9,977 nucleotides of DNA from JAPUDQ01 sp049289035 (GCA_049289035.1 JBAQIV010000065.1:1-9977), one strand, 5' to 3'; shown: positions 1 through 7,247, counted from the stretch's first letter. Numbers and translations: made by a program. Notes: generated from the sequence alone by a model not told the origin.

Positions 1-227
1 CCAGATGTACTCGCGTCGTAGAGAGCGAACTTCATGTTGTAGAGACCATCGGCAACAGGAGTACCTGTGGCATCGAGCAGACGACCCTGGAAGTTCATGG
101 TGGAGGGGGCGGCGGAGACGGGGGAAGACAGCACAGTGAACAATAGATACGCAAAAGAGATCAGTAGGATACTGATCGCTGGTAGCGCGAAGAATATCGC
201 CCTTGTATGGGAGATCTTTTTAGCCAT
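1..227 (-). CDS. Secreted fibre-like surface protein, N-terminal part (cut by window edge)
   Basis: The reading frame starts at an ATG at 227-225 and runs off the left edge, giving about 75 residues. The start is supported by a purine-rich ribosome binding site, AAGAAAGGGA, a few bases upstream and by a full promoter about 50 nt further up. Residues 1-40 form a signal peptide or anchor (MAKKISHTRA, then a hydrophobic stretch and SPVSAAPS). Then comes TMNFQGRLLDATGTPVADG and a segment ending NMKFALYD, nearly the same as residues 55-82 of the long fibre-like protein encoded at 1255-3312. The two are paralogues at least in this N-terminal module. The module is widespread in secreted bacterial proteins with fibre or repeat regions behind it; the rest is outside the window. 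The role is probably a surface appendage or adhesin, by inference. Confidence 0.8.
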   Translation of the reverse strand, partial: MAKKISHTRAIFFALPAISILLISFAYLLFTVLSSPVSAAPSTMNFQGRLLDATGTPVADGLYNMKFALYDASTS

Positions 228-283
228 GGTCCCTTTCTTGTGTATGTATTACTGCCTGTTTGTCTCTCAAAGAGGCTGAGTGC

Positions 284-313
284 ATTATACTACTAATGCT
301 TACTGGATGTCTA
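284..313 (-). promoter_or_regulatory. Promoter of the partial fibre-like gene
   Basis: On the minus strand TAGACA (313-308) is separated by 18 bp from a perfect TATAAT (289-284). The predicted start of transcription is near 277, giving a leader of about 50 nt that ends in a good Shine-Dalgarno sequence (AAGAAAGGGA, 239-230) before the ATG at 227. Confidence 0.6.
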
Positions 314-342
314 TTAAAAATATGTAGTATTTACAACGATCG

Positions 343-882
343 TTACTGCTTGGCTTTGAGGGCGGTCACGATTTTGCTGTCGTCGCGCAAGTTCTGCCAA
401 AATGCCACCGTCCCTGCCCTAATCGCTATGCTATCCTCTGGCCCATACACTTGGTCGCGTACCCTGAGCAGTGCGGTCGTGATGGGTTGCTCGGGCTTAT
501 CTTTCGCTGCTTCAACTGGCTGCGCGGTATAGGGCTGTTTCATGACCAAATACTCACCGTCGACATTTTGCAGTTTGCCAAAATACGCCTGGCCATTGGT
601 CAGATATACCACCTGGTAGCCGTCATATTTGATCGCCTGGTGAGGCAATGGCATCTGGCGTGACCATGTCATAAAAGACACAGCTGCCAATAACCCCACA
701 GCCAGCAACACTATCCATCGTCGCCGACCGAACACACGCAGTAGCTTGGTCATAAATACCCGCAATCGCTTACGGCGACTATGGCGCGTAGTAATTTTAG
801 CAGTTGCGACAACTTTTTTCGCTCGGGATGGGACTTTTTCCTCTGCTGAATCACTGGCATTCTCTGAAATGGCAATTCTCAT
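343..882 (-). CDS. One-pass membrane protein of Patescibacteria type, function unknown (179 aa)
   Basis: The N-terminal 55 residues are strongly basic and probably cytoplasmic (KKVVATAK, RHSRRKRLRV, FGRRRW). One membrane segment follows at about residues 56-73 (WIVLLAVGLLAAVSFMTW), then an outside domain of about 105 residues. That domain opens with YDGYQVVYLTNGQAYFGKLQ (88-105), a signature I associate with small membrane proteins of Saccharibacteria and other CPR bacteria; no biochemical function is known to me. The gene lies 16 bp downstream of the 117-aa membrane protein gene, so the two are probably co-transcribed, although a TATAAT also sits just before its start. Orientation N-in/C-out is inferred from the charge distribution. 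Confidence 0.8.
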   Translation of the reverse strand: MRIAISENASDSAEEKVPSRAKKVVATAKITTRHSRRKRLRVFMTKLLRVFGRRRWIVLLAVGLLAAVSFMTWSRQMPLPHQAIKYDGYQVVYLTNGQAYFGKLQNVDGEYLVMKQPYTAQPVEAAKDKPEQPITTALLRVRDQVYGPEDSIAIRAGTVAFWQNLRDDSKIVTALKAKQ

Positions 883-891
883 ATCATACCT

Positions 892-897
892 ATTATA
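892..897 (-). promoter_or_regulatory. Possible -10 box giving a 3-nt leader for the 179-aa gene
   Basis: TATAAT lies on the minus strand in the gap between the 117-aa and 179-aa genes. Its predicted start of transcription (about 885) is 3 nt before the ATG at 882. No -35 and no TGn extension are visible and the gap is AT-rich, so chance is possible. It is listed because the same arrangement recurs at other genes in the window. Confidence 0.3.
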
Positions 898-898
898 T

Positions 899-1252
899 CT
901 AATTTGTTAACGCAGTATCTAACATAATTGGCACGACATCGACAATCCGATCTATAGACGGACGGTAAATAATGGCCTTTTGGCTAGATTTATACAACAA
1001 TACTTTATCTCCGTTCTTCACCTTGCCTATTAAAGTCGCACTGCTCAATTTTGATATATCCACAATAGTCAGCAGCGCAGGATCTTCATCAAGTGGCAGC
1101 ACATAGTGTCGGCTCACCTCAGTTTTTACCTGCGTAACAGTTTCGAGGCTACTCTCAGGCCTATACAAAAAGTACCAGCTAAGAAAAGGTACCAACAATG
1201 AAAGTACTACAGTGACCCATAGCTTCTTAGCTTTGAATGACACATGCTCCAT
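899..1252 (-). CDS. Membrane-anchored protein of Patescibacteria type, function unknown (117 aa)
   Basis: A short protein with one membrane segment at about residues 12-30 (WVTVVLSLLVPFLSWYFLY) and an outside domain of about 85 residues. The segment NGDKVLLYKSSQKAIIYRPS (80-99), followed by DRIVDVVPI, matches a pattern I recall from many small CPR membrane proteins, in which an NGDKV.IY block is followed by KAI.YRP and a hydrophobic .V.P. end. Its function is unknown. The ATG is only 2 nt after the TAG stop of the long fibre-like gene, so translation is very likely coupled to that gene. This puts the protein in the same operon and suggests a role in placing or anchoring surface proteins, which is inference only. 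Confidence 0.8.
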   Translation of the reverse strand: MEHVSFKAKKLWVTVVLSLLVPFLSWYFLYRPESSLETVTQVKTEVSRHYVLPLDEDPALLTIVDISKLSSATLIGKVKNGDKVLLYKSSQKAIIYRPSIDRIVDVVPIMLDTALTN

Positions 1253-1254
1253 GG

Positions 1255-3312
1255 CTAATAATCACTTTCTACATATACTCGAGTGATATCCAGCACTACT
1301 GAAGCCGCCGTGCCACCATTGTTCATGTACTGGTGGTGTGTGAGCATCGCGGTGTTGACTGGCAAACTTGCTCCAGACATCGTGCCAGAAGTCGTGTCAC
1401 CGGTATCGAGCCTAGTCACCCGATAGCCAATCGTCGATCCATTTGGGGGCGCAAACATAATGACTTCATATACCGCTGTTACGTTATTGGCGGGAAATGC
1501 TGCGCCTAGATCAATTTTAGTCGCTGTACCAGATGCTGCGTTGTACATCATCTGCAAATTTGTGTCAGCACTGTCCCAGCCAGCCCCTACCATATTGACA
1601 ATCGCAGAAGGAGCAATAGAAGTGGACGTAGCACCCGTTGTCGCAGTCAGACCAGTAAACAGTCGTTGGTTGGCTGTCGTCGAATTGATACTAAATCGTA
1701 CTGCATAAAAGAACCCGCCCAAGCCCGCTGCATTGCCGCGCCATACCAGCGGCTGAGCCGACCGGAGCTCGGCGGCAGCATTGGCTGTTGTAGCGCTCGT
1801 CACTCGTACACGACGAATCGACCCAGCCAGACCACCGTTTGACACGATCACAGGTGTTGATGCCGTACCGACAGTTGTGTTAGGCATGCCCCATGTCGTG
1901 ATGGTCGTACCAGTGCTTGGTAAAAGCATGGCGGTATTATTAGTGAAGAGGGCGGGCTGCAGAGCTGTATCAATACCACTTGGCCCTTTCATCTTGAGCA
2001 TCATCCGGCCAGCTACATCTTTTGCATACACCCTGAGATCGCCTGTCGCCGGCGATGCTGGTTCATTTTGTAGATCGGCCATCTGTATCGCACCCGATGC
2101 GATGTCTATGCCGATGTCAAATCCGCCTCCAACCTGTACTCCAACCTCACTACCAGCACCAGGCGTTGACGGTCCCTCAAGTTTCAATCCGTAGCTCGTG
2201 ACGCCACTTGCAGCACCCGTAGCATTTGCGACGATTCGCACCCCACTCCATGAGCTTCCGCTTGTCCCGCCTGGCGCATAGTCCACCCTCATACCAGCTG
2301 CTTCTATCGCACCTGCCCCTCCAACGTAGTTTACGGCAAGCCCATTTGCGTCATTAGTCGTAACAGCCTGACCGGTATTATCAATCGTAAATAGATTCGT
2401 AGTCGGCACCGCGCCAGCAGCGATCTTGACTCCCTTGCTAGCGGTAGTCGTGATCGTCGCAGGAGTACCCGAAGCGTCATAGGCTGTTTGCAGTGTTGCG
2501 CCACCCGCTGCTGTAATGCAGTCTGTCCAAGCGGCACTCTGATAGCAACGAAATTTACCGCTGTTACTGTTGTAATACATGGCCCCGGCAACCGCGCTTG
2601 CACCGGTCGGGTCACCGGTGTCTGATTTGGTATCAAGTACCAGTACGGCACCAGTAGTGTCGCTCGTGCCTATAACCACCTGGGAATTCGTCGTGTCCGC
2701 TTTGAGGAGGTTAGTTGCGCCGTTTACAACGGAAAAAGCAGTGGCGCTTGCTGTGTCAATTTTTGTCACCCCAGTAAACGTGTTATTTGCACTCAATTGC
2801 GCGAGCGCTGCGCCATCAATCCCATCAATCGTTTCAGCATTGTAGGCGTAGGCGCTCGTGCTTAACTGATGTCGGTTACTCATCGGTGACTCCCAGCTCG
2901 CACACGCTGCCGTGCTACAGGTCGCGGTCGCTGGCGTTGGCAACGTAATCTCAAAGTATAGTGAGCCACTTGCGAACAAACTGGCCGATAGCGCAGTCGC
3001 CTCACCCAGTTTGGCCGTAAACAGCCCATTGACTACTTGGATGCGCGTGGTCGTCTCACGGGTTTCTGACCATTTAAGCGTGCCGGCACTCACCTGATCG
3101 TATAGGGCAAATTTCATGTTGTATAACCCATCGGGCACAGGCGTTCCCATAGTGTCCAGCAAACGTCCCTGAAAATTCATAGTTGTCGGTACGGTAGTGG
3201 CTGCCATGACAGAGGTACGAGAAAACGCAAAATAGGCCAGCGACGCACTGACCAGGGCTATGGCGAACAATACCGCCATACGGTGAAGTTGGTGAATGAC
3301 TTTCCTTCGCAT
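1255..3312 (-). CDS. Long secreted fibre-like protein with phage-tail-like C-terminal part (685 aa)
   Basis: The frame is open from 3345, but I choose the ATG at 3312. From there the distance to TMNFQGRLLD (43 residues) matches the paralogue at 1-227 (42 residues), and a compact signal sequence results (MRRKVIHQLHRM, hydrophobic stretch, SRTSVMAA). Counting from the 3345 ATG, residues 52-185 are the conserved module beginning MNFQGRLLD, with KFALYD, WSETRE, VVNGLFTAKLG and a QLSTSAYAYNA end. Residues 190-275 carry a fibre/stalk type segment (TAFSVVNGATNLLKADTTNS, VVIGTSDTTGAVLVLDTK, AMYYNSNSGKFRCY..AAWTDC). The region around 427-470 (NEPASPATGDLRVYAKD..GRMMLKMKGPSGIDT.LQPALF) resembles structural/tail proteins of tailed phages. 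Ser, Thr, Ala and Gly dominate and internal Cys are few. It is probably an exported, trimeric-fibre-like adhesin, by inference. A promoter lies just upstream and the next gene starts 2 nt after its stop. Confidence 0.82.
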   Translation of the reverse strand: MRRKVIHQLHRMAVLFAIALVSASLAYFAFSRTSVMAATTVPTTMNFQGRLLDTMGTPVPDGLYNMKFALYDQVSAGTLKWSETRETTTRIQVVNGLFTAKLGEATALSASLFASGSLYFEITLPTPATATCSTAACASWESPMSNRHQLSTSAYAYNAETIDGIDGAALAQLSANNTFTGVTKIDTASATAFSVVNGATNLLKADTTNSQVVIGTSDTTGAVLVLDTKSDTGDPTGASAVAGAMYYNSNSGKFRCYQSAAWTDCITAAGGATLQTAYDASGTPATITTTASKGVKIAAGAVPTTNLFTIDNTGQAVTTNDANGLAVNYVGGAGAIEAAGMRVDYAPGGTSGSSWSGVRIVANATGAASGVTSYGLKLEGPSTPGAGSEVGVQVGGGFDIGIDIASGAIQMADLQNEPASPATGDLRVYAKDVAGRMMLKMKGPSGIDTALQPALFTNNTAMLLPSTGTTITTWGMPNTTVGTASTPVIVSNGGLAGSIRRVRVTSATTANAAAELRSAQPLVWRGNAAGLGGFFYAVRFSINSTTANQRLFTGLTATTGATSTSIAPSAIVNMVGAGWDSADTNLQMMYNAASGTATKIDLGAAFPANNVTAVYEVIMFAPPNGSTIGYRVTRLDTGDTTSGTMSGASLPVNTAMLTHHQYMNNGGTAASVVLDITRVYVESDY

Positions 3313-3357
3313 AAAGTATCTTCTGCCTACAAAGACACACCTCATAGGCCTAGTCTA

Positions 3358-3384
3358 ATTATACCGGTTATGGTTGGTTGTGAA
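3358..3384 (-). promoter_or_regulatory. Promoter of the long fibre-like gene operon
   Basis: On the minus strand TTCACA (3384-3379, one change from TTGACA) and a perfect TATAAT (3363-3358) are separated by 15 bp, a slightly short spacer. The predicted start of transcription is near 3351. This gives a leader of about 39 nt to the preferred ATG at 3312, or 6 nt if the upstream ATG at 3345 is used. Confidence 0.5.
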
Positions 3385-3392
3385 CAGAGGTC

Positions 3393-4247
3393 TTAGCGAT
3401 TTTTATGACGTCTTCTCAGCAACCCACGACGAAATACAAGCCATGACACGATAAAACATACCACAAGCACTGGTGCAAGCCAGCGCCAATAGCCAGTGAC
3501 GGCAAACACTAGCCGGCCCTTACTACTAGAGCCCACCGAAGCTTTCAGATAAAGTGGTCCAAAATAGTTGCCTGTTTGATAGTAATCGACTGTCCGCGTT
3601 CGTCCGGCAAAGAGTAATGGACCTTTGACATTGGTCGTAGTGTAAGGCTGCGCAGCAATGACGATGTTCGGATAGTACCCCGTCGTCGACGTTCCGTCAG
3701 CTGGGTTGCGTACCTGCATGTGAGCAGCGAGCCCGTCGCTGACTTGCAGCCATGAGGCTGAAAATGACGTAATTTCTGCTGTATGCGATGCTGGCGTGCC
3801 GTTCTGGATCACCAGCAATGTCCCGACGCTAACTGACTGCGCCGCTGTCGCTTGGCCGTCAGGCACCGTCTGCGCCACGATCGCTGCAAACACATCACCC
3901 TCGGGCAATTTAGCACCATTGAGTACAAAATATACTCGCATGGCACCTCTGTTTTCGAGCGTAATTTTATCAAAATCTAATTGTATACCAGCAGCGACCT
4001 GTTCGTTTGCATAAAACTCTAACCCGCCCTCGTCATCGATTTGCCGAAACGCTTTGACACTGAGTTGCACCGTATGTTTAGTGTAGTCAGGATTCGATAT
4101 GTCGACAAAACCCTTTTTTACCTCGCCTTTACCCAGGATAACATCATCATATATAAGCGGCGCGATCTTGAGCGACGCAGCGTGGGCCGTTTGGCCAGAT
4201 AATACAACACCCAGCACAAGTACCATCGCCCAAACGAGCTTTTTCAC
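3393..4247 (-). CDS. DUF916-like secreted protein with C-terminal membrane anchor (284 aa)
   Basis: The start is a GTG (4247-4245) overlapping the TGA stop of the LamG gene by 4 nt (GTGA), which implies translational coupling. Residues 1-23 are a signal peptide (MKKLVWAMVLVLGVVLSG, cleavage near AHA|A). Two beta-sandwich regions follow. The first (about 25-140) has features of the DUF916 family of WxL-associated proteins: KIAPLIYDDVILGKGEVKKG, SNPD, a long beta-rich stretch and GDVFAAIVAQ. The second covers about 145-250. A membrane helix at about 254-272 and a basic tail (RRGLLRRRHKNR) give an N-out/C-in anchor. In Firmicutes, DUF916 proteins sit beside WxL proteins and bind peptidoglycan and WxL partners; a similar scaffolding role here is inferred from layout, not shown. 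It lacks Cys except one in the anchor. Confidence 0.75.
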   Translation of the reverse strand: MKKLVWAMVLVLGVVLSGQTAHAASLKIAPLIYDDVILGKGEVKKGFVDISNPDYTKHTVQLSVKAFRQIDDEGGLEFYANEQVAAGIQLDFDKITLENRGAMRVYFVLNGAKLPEGDVFAAIVAQTVPDGQATAAQSVSVGTLLVIQNGTPASHTAEITSFSASWLQVSDGLAAHMQVRNPADGTSTTGYYPNIVIAAQPYTTTNVKGPLLFAGRTRTVDYYQTGNYFGPLYLKASVGSSSKGRLVFAVTGYWRWLAPVLVVCFIVSWLVFRRGLLRRRHKNR

Positions 4248-5572
4248 GGCGTCACCGTCCCAAGTGTTGTAATGACATTGCTATACAACCCCGGTACGTT
4301 CGACATCGTCGTGCCGATACGTAGCCGCATATTGAGGACGTCCTTAGCAGCCTGTTTGCCTGTGCGCGTATAGTAGCTTGTACTCGTACCCGGAAATGCC
4401 GCGTATGCTGCGCCGCCACTCCATTTGCCTGGCACTGCCGTCGCATTTGTCCCGTAAAGCGTAAAACCCAGCCCCGTCGTTGTCCCTTCGACCCATGTCA
4501 CTGGACTGGCGATACTACCCGAAACAGCCGCAATTGTATCGCTCCCTTTTGTCAGATTTTGATTTTGGCTAACCGCTAGCGTGTAGCCCTTCACAGAATC
4601 CGTTAGTATGGCTGCGTCATAGTTGCTGGTATTTGAGATACCAGCGATAATCCCGCCAGCAAACGATAGCCCAGCGGTATTGCCCGCCGCACCAGCGTCA
4701 TACTCGGCTTTCACCTCCTCAGCACTGAGCGTCCGAGACAGTACTTTCACCTCGTCTACCGAACCATTAAAGTAATTGCTCGCTGCATTGGCATCGCGAC
4801 CAATCGTCCACGCAAAATTATTCGTCGCAATACTGCCAGTTGCCGCTGACTGACCAACTTCGACACCATTAGCATATAGCCTGACCATACTGCCGTCATA
4901 CGAACCCACCAGATGCGTCCATACTCCACTACTAATTGCAGCGCCCGTAGCAGTATACGGTGATCCCCCGATTGTCAGCATAAAACTTGGTACATTGGCC
5001 GCCAGTGCAAGAACACTCTGGCTATCGGTTGTGGTTGAAGCCTTTGAAATAACTCTTGAGGTCTGTGACGCCGTCGGCTTGACCCACGCCTCCACCGTTA
5101 TCGCCGAAGTTATATCGACATCTTGCCCCGTAATATACTGTGAACTACCGTTTAGTATGGCTGCACCACCTACCTTGCCAGCCCCCCAGGTGGAGTTACC
5201 GACTGTCACACCACTGGCGTTGTTAAACGACGTGTCACGCACTGCCGAGCCAGACGGCTCATCAAGTGAATAATAAAACTTTAGTCCGCCTGGCTGCACC
5301 GTCAGCTGGATGCTATTTTGCAGCTGCGCCACGTAGCCGCTATCCAGCTTGTAGCTACCGCCACTACCCTGGCCGATGATGCTCTCGCCACCGCTACTTG
5401 TTAGTTTGTAACTACCACCGGTCGCATCACCGCCAAAACTATTACCCACCACGCTCGCGTCGATGATATAGCTCCCGCCCGTAAATCGCTCAGCGCTCAC
5501 GCTCGAGAAAAATCCGACAAGAGTAACTGCCAAGATAGCAAACCAAGCTCCTAGGTGAAATCGACGTCCCAT
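4244..5572 (-). CDS. Secreted LamG-domain protein with WxL-like C-terminal module (442 aa)
   Basis: Residues 1-27 are a signal peptide (cleavage near SVSA|E). Residues 32-80 hold three repeats of GGSY(I/K)(I/L) spaced about 20 residues apart, a pattern often found just before carbohydrate-binding modules in secreted proteins. Residues 97-293 form a LamG / concanavalin-A-like jelly roll: LKFYYSLDEPSGSAVRDTS, AAILNGSSQYI, ITVEAWVKPT, GVWTHLVGSYDGSMVRLYAN, GSVDEVKVLSRTLSAEEV. Such domains bind sugars or other surface ligands. Residues about 303-442 repeat the signature of the 207-aa protein at 6587-7210: GYTLAVSQNQNLTKGSDTIAA, then a GLGF turn and a PGLYSNVIT...TVTP end. It shares a 4-nt overlap with the DUF916-like gene downstream. 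Best guess is a surface adhesin of one complex with the neighbours. The TGA stop is read as stop. Confidence 0.82.
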   Translation of the reverse strand: MGRRFHLGAWFAILAVTLVGFFSSVSAERFTGGSYIIDASVVGNSFGGDATGGSYKLTSSGGESIIGQGSGGSYKLDSGYVAQLQNSIQLTVQPGGLKFYYSLDEPSGSAVRDTSFNNASGVTVGNSTWGAGKVGGAAILNGSSQYITGQDVDITSAITVEAWVKPTASQTSRVISKASTTTDSQSVLALAANVPSFMLTIGGSPYTATGAAISSGVWTHLVGSYDGSMVRLYANGVEVGQSAATGSIATNNFAWTIGRDANAASNYFNGSVDEVKVLSRTLSAEEVKAEYDAGAAGNTAGLSFAGGIIAGISNTSNYDAAILTDSVKGYTLAVSQNQNLTKGSDTIAAVSGSIASPVTWVEGTTTGLGFTLYGTNATAVPGKWSGGAAYAAFPGTSTSYYTRTGKQAAKDVLNMRLRIGTTMSNVPGLYSNVITTLGTVTP

Positions 5573-5583
5573 ATATGCTTATG

Positions 5584-5592
5584 ATTATAGCA
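5584..5592 (-). promoter_or_regulatory. Extended -10 promoter, 5-nt leader, before the LamG gene
   Basis: The minus strand carries TGCTATAAT (5592-5584), a perfect extended -10, but no convincing -35. The predicted start of transcription is about 5577, 5 nt before the ATG at 5572. There is no Shine-Dalgarno sequence in the short gap, so initiation on a nearly leaderless mRNA is likely. Confidence 0.5.
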
Positions 5593-5600
5593 GAGCTGCG

Positions 5601-6488
5601 CTAGCGGCGAAACCGTCGCCACGTGATATACCCGACGGCAGCGATCGCGACGGCAGCGACGATGATAAACCACGCTGGTGCGATAAAGACGAGCTGATCA
5701 TGTGTAACTGTCTTGCCTAGCACGACACTTTCAGTATGGACGTTGTACCACCCAAGCCACGCGCCATTCTCCCATGTGAGTGGTAAATCACGAGTAGTTT
5801 TTGGTAATATAATATGCTCAAGCGTCTGATCATACACCGTACCGCCAAGGATATTTTTAATCTGCAGCGTCTTTTTCATCGTAAAGTCAGTGTTACCTGT
5901 ATTTTCAATCGTCATGAGACCAGTCAGCGGATAGCCGATCTGTATCGGATCGACGCGTACCGTCAGTTCTCGTCCTGCTTCGATGACATCACCTTTAACT
6001 GTCGCATAGACAATCGCCCCAACGCGCTTTTGACGACTAATCTGTGTCCCAGATGAAGCAGGATCAATTTCAGTCTCGGCAAACAAGACACAGTAGTGAC
6101 CTCCGGACGCTGCGTCTTTTGGTACTGAAATAGTATAGGGCACTTCAACTTTTTCACCTGGCTTCAGCTCATAGCGGCTCTGTTGAAATGTCACCCACTG
6201 GTACGCGTCGGCGTTTGGCGTCTGCGCCTCATAGCTCGCATCATACTGGCGGTTGGTAACAGAATACGGTGAAGCATATACCTTAAACGTGTACCGCGAT
6301 GTCCCATCGTTGATAATCGTAAACGAATCCGAGCGTACAGTCCCCGCGTCGAGCTTATAGGGTTTAGAAACTGGTGACATAACTATACTCTCGCCATCAA
6401 TTGCACTGACGTTTGATTGATAGTATACGCCGCTGATCATCATAGCAGCAAGAATGAGCCATTTTATCTGAGTTATAAATTTTTTCAT
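5601..6488 (-). CDS. DUF916-like secreted protein with C-terminal membrane anchor (295 aa)
   Basis: The frame is open from an ATG at 6518, but I prefer the ATG at 6488 (MKKFITQIKWLILAAMM). It opens a normal signal peptide, and the 6518 ATG lies upstream of the only -10 box. After the signal peptide (cleavage near NVSA|I) comes a beta-sandwich region with MSPVSKPYKLDAGTVRSDSF, TIINDGTSRYTFKVYASPYS, YQWVTFQQSRYELKPGEKVE and TISVPKDAASGGHYCVLFAE. This fits the DUF916 family: a Pro/Gly-led first strand, a W..F....L.PGE middle and VP...GGHY. A second beta domain follows. Near the C-terminus is a membrane helix (WFIIVAAVAIAAVGYITW) with RRFRR after it. The second DUF916-like protein of the cluster has the same plan but low sequence identity. 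The role is probably peptidoglycan- or partner-binding scaffold for the neighbouring secreted proteins, by inference. Confidence 0.77.
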   Translation of the reverse strand: MKKFITQIKWLILAAMMISGVYYQSNVSAIDGESIVMSPVSKPYKLDAGTVRSDSFTIINDGTSRYTFKVYASPYSVTNRQYDASYEAQTPNADAYQWVTFQQSRYELKPGEKVEVPYTISVPKDAASGGHYCVLFAETEIDPASSGTQISRQKRVGAIVYATVKGDVIEAGRELTVRVDPIQIGYPLTGLMTIENTGNTDFTMKKTLQIKNILGGTVYDQTLEHIILPKTTRDLPLTWENGAWLGWYNVHTESVVLGKTVTHDQLVFIAPAWFIIVAAVAIAAVGYITWRRFRR

Positions 6489-6495
6489 ATGCTTA

Positions 6496-6501
6496 ATTAT
6501 A
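6496..6501 (-). promoter_or_regulatory. -10 box giving a leaderless start for the 295-aa gene
   Basis: A perfect TATAAT (6501-6496, minus strand) lies 7 nt before the preferred ATG at 6488, so transcription should begin at the start codon or 1 nt before it. No clear -35 is visible. The gap shares the string TAAGCAT with the corresponding gap of the LamG gene. The box follows the terminator of the previous gene, so a promoter is required here. Confidence 0.5.
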
Positions 6502-6535
6502 CAGACCAGATCGTTCATAGCCTACCCTTTCATAC

Positions 6536-6565
6536 AAAATGCGCCACGTCTCAAACGCGGCGCAT
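6536..6565 (-). terminator. Intrinsic terminator of the 207-aa secreted protein gene
   Basis: An inverted repeat, arms 6539-6549 and 6555-6565, forms an 11-bp stem (one G.U pair on the minus-strand RNA) with a 5-nt loop. It is followed on the minus strand by TTTTG. It begins 22 nt after the stop codon at 6587, isolates this gene as a single-gene transcript and precedes the promoter of the 295-aa gene. Confidence 0.85.
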
Positions 6566-6586
6566 AGGTATGAACAAATTACAATA

Positions 6587-7210
6587 TTATGGGTTTGTAA
6601 CTGCTGTGTACGTAACGGTGTCAGTATATGTACCGATTGCCTTAGTAGTATCAGCTTTTGCCGAGTACCAGACTGTGGTCACATCGCCCGACCCTGCAGC
6701 AGCAGCAGTCGTACGAAGTAGCTGATCAGTTGCGGTGACACCGAGAAACAGATGCGCATCAGTCGTCTGATCTGTAAGCGCAGAGTAAGCAGCGCTGAAG
6801 TTACTGCTTGCCGTCAAGCCTGATGTGCCAGATGCAATACCATACCCCCACGTATTATTTGAGAGGATAGCGGGCGTGCCCCACGTCGTGTTAGTCGATG
6901 CGGCTATACTGTTACCACCATTGGTCAATGTCGTCGTAGCGTCTGCATCTTTGAGCTTCAAGTTATAGCCAGTTGCATTGTTGGTAGTAACGGTAACGGT
7001 GTCGCTTGCTGTTGTTTGCGAACCACCCGATACCGGAATGATATTAAGCGTCACAGTACCACTCGTCGTGATACCGATACTTGTCGATAACACCGCGTTA
7101 ATCGTCGTGTTGGCAGTCACCGCCGAGGCCGCAACTGGCGCCAACACAACACCCACCACAGCGACGACTGCAGCAGACGACGCAAGACGGGATTTGAGAG
7201 TGTGTCTCAT
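6587..7210 (-). CDS. Abundant secreted beta-rich surface protein, WxL/TasA-like (207 aa)
   Basis: Residues 1-30 form a signal peptide (basic MRHTLKSRLA, Ala/Val-rich core, PVAASA cleavage site). The mature protein of about 177 residues is rich in Thr, Ala, Ser and Gly, has no Cys and looks like a beta-sandwich. Blocks of interest are GITTSGTVTLNIIPVSGG (46-63), TVTVTTNNATGYNLKLKDAD (71-90), TWGTPAILSNNTWGYGIASG (109-128) and the C-terminal GTYTDTVTYTAVTNP (193-207). The GxYTDTVT ending and NNTWGYG turn recall WxL-like domains and the small secreted fibre subunits of CPR bacteria, but a true WxL motif is absent. The promoter, a Shine-Dalgarno AAGAAAGGA and terminator are all strong, so it is likely one of the cell's most abundant surface proteins. 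It could be a filament subunit or coat protein; the exact role is inference. Confidence 0.82.
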   Translation of the reverse strand: MRHTLKSRLASSAAVVAVVGVVLAPVAASAVTANTTINAVLSTSIGITTSGTVTLNIIPVSGGSQTTASDTVTVTTNNATGYNLKLKDADATTTLTNGGNSIAASTNTTWGTPAILSNNTWGYGIASGTSGLTASSNFSAAYSALTDQTTDAHLFLGVTATDQLLRTTAAAAGSGDVTTVWYSAKADTTKAIGTYTDTVTYTAVTNP

Positions 7211-7247
7211 GTTTGTTTTTCCTTTCTTAAATAGAACCTTGAGCCGT

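Noticed and set aside
334..343. Perfect palindrome AACGATCGTT at the stop of the 179-aa gene as a terminator or operator
   Set aside because: A 10-bp palindrome leaves too small a stem once a loop is allowed, and the T-run follows only about 20 nt later. The evidence is too weak to call either.
4244..4246. UGA recoding as in Gracilibacteria/Absconditabacteria
   Set aside because: The TGA here ends a protein at a natural point and overlaps the next start. No in-frame TGA is needed to complete any protein in the window.
6489..6518. Upstream ATG at 6518 as the start of the 295-aa protein
   Set aside because: It lies upstream of the -10 box and adds residues that do not fit a signal peptide. 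The ATG at 6488 begins a typical MKK signal sequence.
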